DNA from: Gammaproteobacteria bacterium
Lineage (GTDB): Bacteria > Pseudomonadota > Gammaproteobacteria > Steroidobacterales > Steroidobacteraceae
Direction: 5' to 3'
Length of the DNA: 7,737 bases
Assembly: GCA_003165495.1 (NCBI GenBank)
Contig: PMMB01000247.1
Span: 1,577 to 9,313, forward strand
The position numbers and the translations under genes are program-made. Below the pieces are notes generated by a model. It was not told the origin of the DNA, searched no databases, and saw only the letters and a program-made list of their open reading frames with translations. Of the stretch, positions 6,157 through 7,737 are shown piece after piece (the first letter of the stretch is position 1; every line of letters begins with the position of its first letter).

Positions 6157-7445
6157 TGAAGTCCATCGATCTAGTCTATTTCAATGCGGGTGGAGGGCAT
6201 CGCTCCGCAGCCGTGGCGCTCGATACGGTAATCCGCGAACTGGCACTGCCTTGGCAGGTGAGGCTCGTCAATCTCTTCGAAGTACTCGATCCGCGGGACG
6301 TGTTTGGCAAGACCACCGGGATGAAGCCCGAAAATTACTACAATGCGCGTCTGGCTCGCGGCTGGACCTTGGGGTTGGGCCAGGAGTTAAAGGTCTTGCA
6401 GGCCCTCATTCGACTGAGCCACAAATCCTTGACCACCCAGTTGCAGCGTCACTGGCAGAACACCCAGCCGGATTTGGTGGTATCGCTGGTGCCGAATTTC
6501 AACCGCGCCATGTATCAGGCGCTGGCTGTGGCGCGGCCGAACGTACCCTATGTGACGATCCTGACGGACTTCGCCGATTCACCGCCGCATTTTTGGATCG
6601 AACCGCATCAGGACCAGCACTTGATTTGCGGAACCGCCAAAGCGGTCGCACAGGCTCGAACCGCCGGCTACGAGGACACGAACATTCATGAGACTTCCGG
6701 AATGATCATTCGTCCTGATTTCTACCGGAATTTGCACCTCGATCGGCGCGCCGAGAGAGTCAAGTTGCAACTCGATCCGGATCGACCGACGGGCATCGTC
6801 ATGTTCGGCGGTCATGGATCGAAGATGATGCGTCGTATTGCCAAGCGTCTCGACGACACGCAGCTCATTCTGGTCTGCGGCCACAATTCTGCGCTGGCCG
6901 ATGAATTACGTGCGATGAGTGCGCGGGCACCCCGAGCCGTGATCGGGTTTTCCACGCAAATTCGGTATTTCATGCAGCTCAGCGATTTCTTCGTCGGCAA
7001 ACCGGGTCCCGGCAGCATCAGCGAGGCCATTCAACAGCGGCTACCTGTCATCGTCGTGCGTAACGCGTGGACCATGCCGCAGGAGCGCTACAACGCTGAC
7101 TGGGTGCAAGAACACGGCGCCGGAATCGTACTGGATTCCTTCAACGCCATCGGCGGCGGCGTAGCCGCGGTGTCGCGCCACCTTGATTACTATCGCGCCA
7201 GCGTCGCGCGCATTCAGAATCGCGCCATATTCGAAATACCGACCATCCTCGACGGTATTTTGCGGCTCAGCGATTTAGGCGTGGGTAGACGTCGATTTCA
7301 TCCAGCATTTCCGGGCCGCCCAGCGCCTGCATCTGACCCAGGATCCATTCGCGCCGCTGCTGAACGTACCTCGACGGCGCTATCGCCGAATAGCGCTGCG
7401 GGTTCGGCAATACGGCCGCGAGCACGGCGGCATCGCCGCGCGTGA
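6147..7445 (+). CDS. GT28 / MGDG-synthase-like lipid glycosyltransferase
   Basis: The 432-residue frame encodes a GT-B glycosyltransferase resembling monogalactosyldiacylglycerol synthase and related processive glycolipid transferases, which move a sugar from a nucleotide donor to diacylglycerol or a similar lipid at the inner membrane. Seen: FNAGGGHRSAA (12-22), the family's N-terminal GGGH motif; LTDFADSPPHFW (139-150); FGGHGS (220-225); VGKPGPGSISEA (283-294), the donor-site loop; and NAWTMPQERYN (306-316) with the typical Gln-Glu and Asn. No transmembrane segment or signal peptide is visible, which fits a peripheral membrane enzyme. ATGs at 6147, 6150 and 6156 are all possible starts and none has a good Shine-Dalgarno. 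Residues from about 374 on (LSDLGV to the C-terminus) are antisense to mtgA and are Arg/Pro/Ala-rich with no recognisable domain, so the ancestral end was probably near base 7266-7290. Sugar and acceptor are unknown. Confidence 0.9.
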   Translation: MMTMKSIDLVYFNAGGGHRSAAVALDTVIRELALPWQVRLVNLFEVLDPRDVFGKTTGMKPENYYNARLARGWTLGLGQELKVLQALIRLSHKSLTTQLQRHWQNTQPDLVVSLVPNFNRAMYQALAVARPNVPYVTILTDFADSPPHFWIEPHQDQHLICGTAKAVAQARTAGYEDTNIHETSGMIIRPDFYRNLHLDRRAERVKLQLDPDRPTGIVMFGGHGSKMMRRIAKRLDDTQLILVCGHNSALADELRAMSARAPRAVIGFSTQIRYFMQLSDFFVGKPGPGSISEAIQQRLPVIVVRNAWTMPQERYNADWVQEHGAGIVLDSFNAIGGGVAAVSRHLDYYRASVARIQNRAIFEIPTILDGILRLSDLGVGRRRFHPAFPGRPAPASDPGSIRAAAERTSTALSPNSAAGSAIRPRARRHRRA

Positions 7446-7737
7446 GCCGGGTTGCGGGTTTGTGGAAGAATCGTTGCGCGGCGGCTTCGGCGCCATACGT
7501 GCCGTAGCCGAACTCGGCGATATTCAAATAGATTTCCAAGATCCGCCGCTTCGGCCACACGCTCTCGATCAAGACCGTGAAATAGGCCTCGAGCCCCTTG
7601 CGAAAGTAGCTGCGCCCGGACCACAGGAAAAGATTCTTGGCGACTTGCTGGCTGATGGTGCTGGCCCCGCGCACCTTGTGGTTATGCTGATTGAGCGCGT
7701 AGGCCTTTTCGATGGCCTCAACATCGAAGCCCCAGTG
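7267..7737 (-). CDS. mtgA: Monofunctional biosynthetic peptidoglycan transglycosylase MtgA, start beyond window
   Basis: The 156 visible residues are the C-terminal part of a GT51 monofunctional glycosyltransferase, which polymerises lipid II into glycan strands at the inner membrane. The frame is open from the window edge and begins HWGFDVEAI, the end of the family's first motif. The catalytic Glu just before it and the N-terminal membrane anchor lie outside (about 70-90 residues missing for a usual 220-240 total). KVRGASTISQQVAKNLFLW (21-39) is motif 2, RSYFRKGLEA (42-51) follows, and RILEIYLNIAEFGYG (65-79) carries the second conserved Glu (Glu68). The EAAAQRFF and VLPNPQRY blocks complete the domain. 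A GTG at 7674 is an internal Val, not the start. The last 179 bases overlap the convergent glycosyltransferase frame, and conserved MtgA residues there show mtgA is the genuine gene in the overlap. Confidence 0.95.
   Translation of the reverse strand, partial: HWGFDVEAIEKAYALNQHNHKVRGASTISQQVAKNLFLWSGRSYFRKGLEAYFTVLIESVWPKRRILEIYLNIAEFGYGTYGAEAAAQRFFHKPATRLTRGDAAVLAAVLPNPQRYSAIAPSRYVQQRREWILGQMQALGGPEMLDEIDVYPRLNR

Noticed and set aside
7672..7674. GTG as a possible start of a short transglycosylase
   Set aside because: The frame is open upstream to the window edge and those codons encode the conserved HWGFDxEAI stretch of MtgA, so the GTG is an internal valine.
1..7737. Mobile element, CRISPR, tRNA/rRNA or defence system
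   Set aside because: No transposase, integrase, terminal inverted repeats, regularly spaced repeats, RNA gene folds or defence-type domains were seen; nearly all bases are accounted for by six metabolic and envelope genes.

Overview
The window looks like a chromosomal segment of a GC-rich, Gram-negative proteobacterium, most likely gammaproteobacterial. This is inferred from gene content: a monofunctional peptidoglycan transglycosylase (MtgA type), a periplasmic AcvB/VirJ-family protein and a plant-hemicellulose enzyme. No rRNA, tRNA, IS element, CRISPR array or phage gene was seen. The DNA is densely coding, with intergenic gaps of only 1 to 191 bases.

Region 1 (1-1488, + strand) is the C-terminal two thirds of a GH67 alpha-glucuronidase, which removes (4-O-methyl-)glucuronic acid from xylo-oligosaccharides. 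Its N-terminus lies before the window. It converges on region 2 (1584-4389, - strand), a tightly coupled pair of Gfo/Idh/MocA-type NAD(P)-dependent oxidoreductases. The first-translated one (3115-4389) has no export signal. The second (1584-3113) carries a twin-arginine signal. They are joined by a TGA-g-ATG junction with the second gene's Shine-Dalgarno inside the end of the first. A TATAAT box and an operator-like inverted repeat lie upstream. The link to glucuronoxylan or uronate metabolism is suggested only by proximity.

Region 3 (4581-7445) is a divergent pair around a 75-base spacer. The - strand gene encodes a secreted, two-domain AcvB/VirJ-family alpha/beta hydrolase, a family that includes lysyl-phosphatidylglycerol hydrolases. 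The + strand gene encodes a GT28/monogalactosyldiacylglycerol-synthase-like lipid glycosyltransferase. Together they suggest membrane-lipid remodelling.

Region 4 (7267-7737, - strand) is the C-terminal part of mtgA, whose start lies beyond the window. The glycosyltransferase frame runs 179 bases into mtgA on the opposite strand. The tail it gains is Arg/Pro/Ala-rich and looks like antisense read-through rather than a conserved domain.

I see no clear new defence or mobile system. The points most worth checking are the AcvB-like/lipid-glycosyltransferase pairing, the antisense C-terminal extension of the glycosyltransferase, the cytosolic/Tat oxidoreductase pair beside the alpha-glucuronidase, and the diverged active-site-region motif in the GH67 protein.
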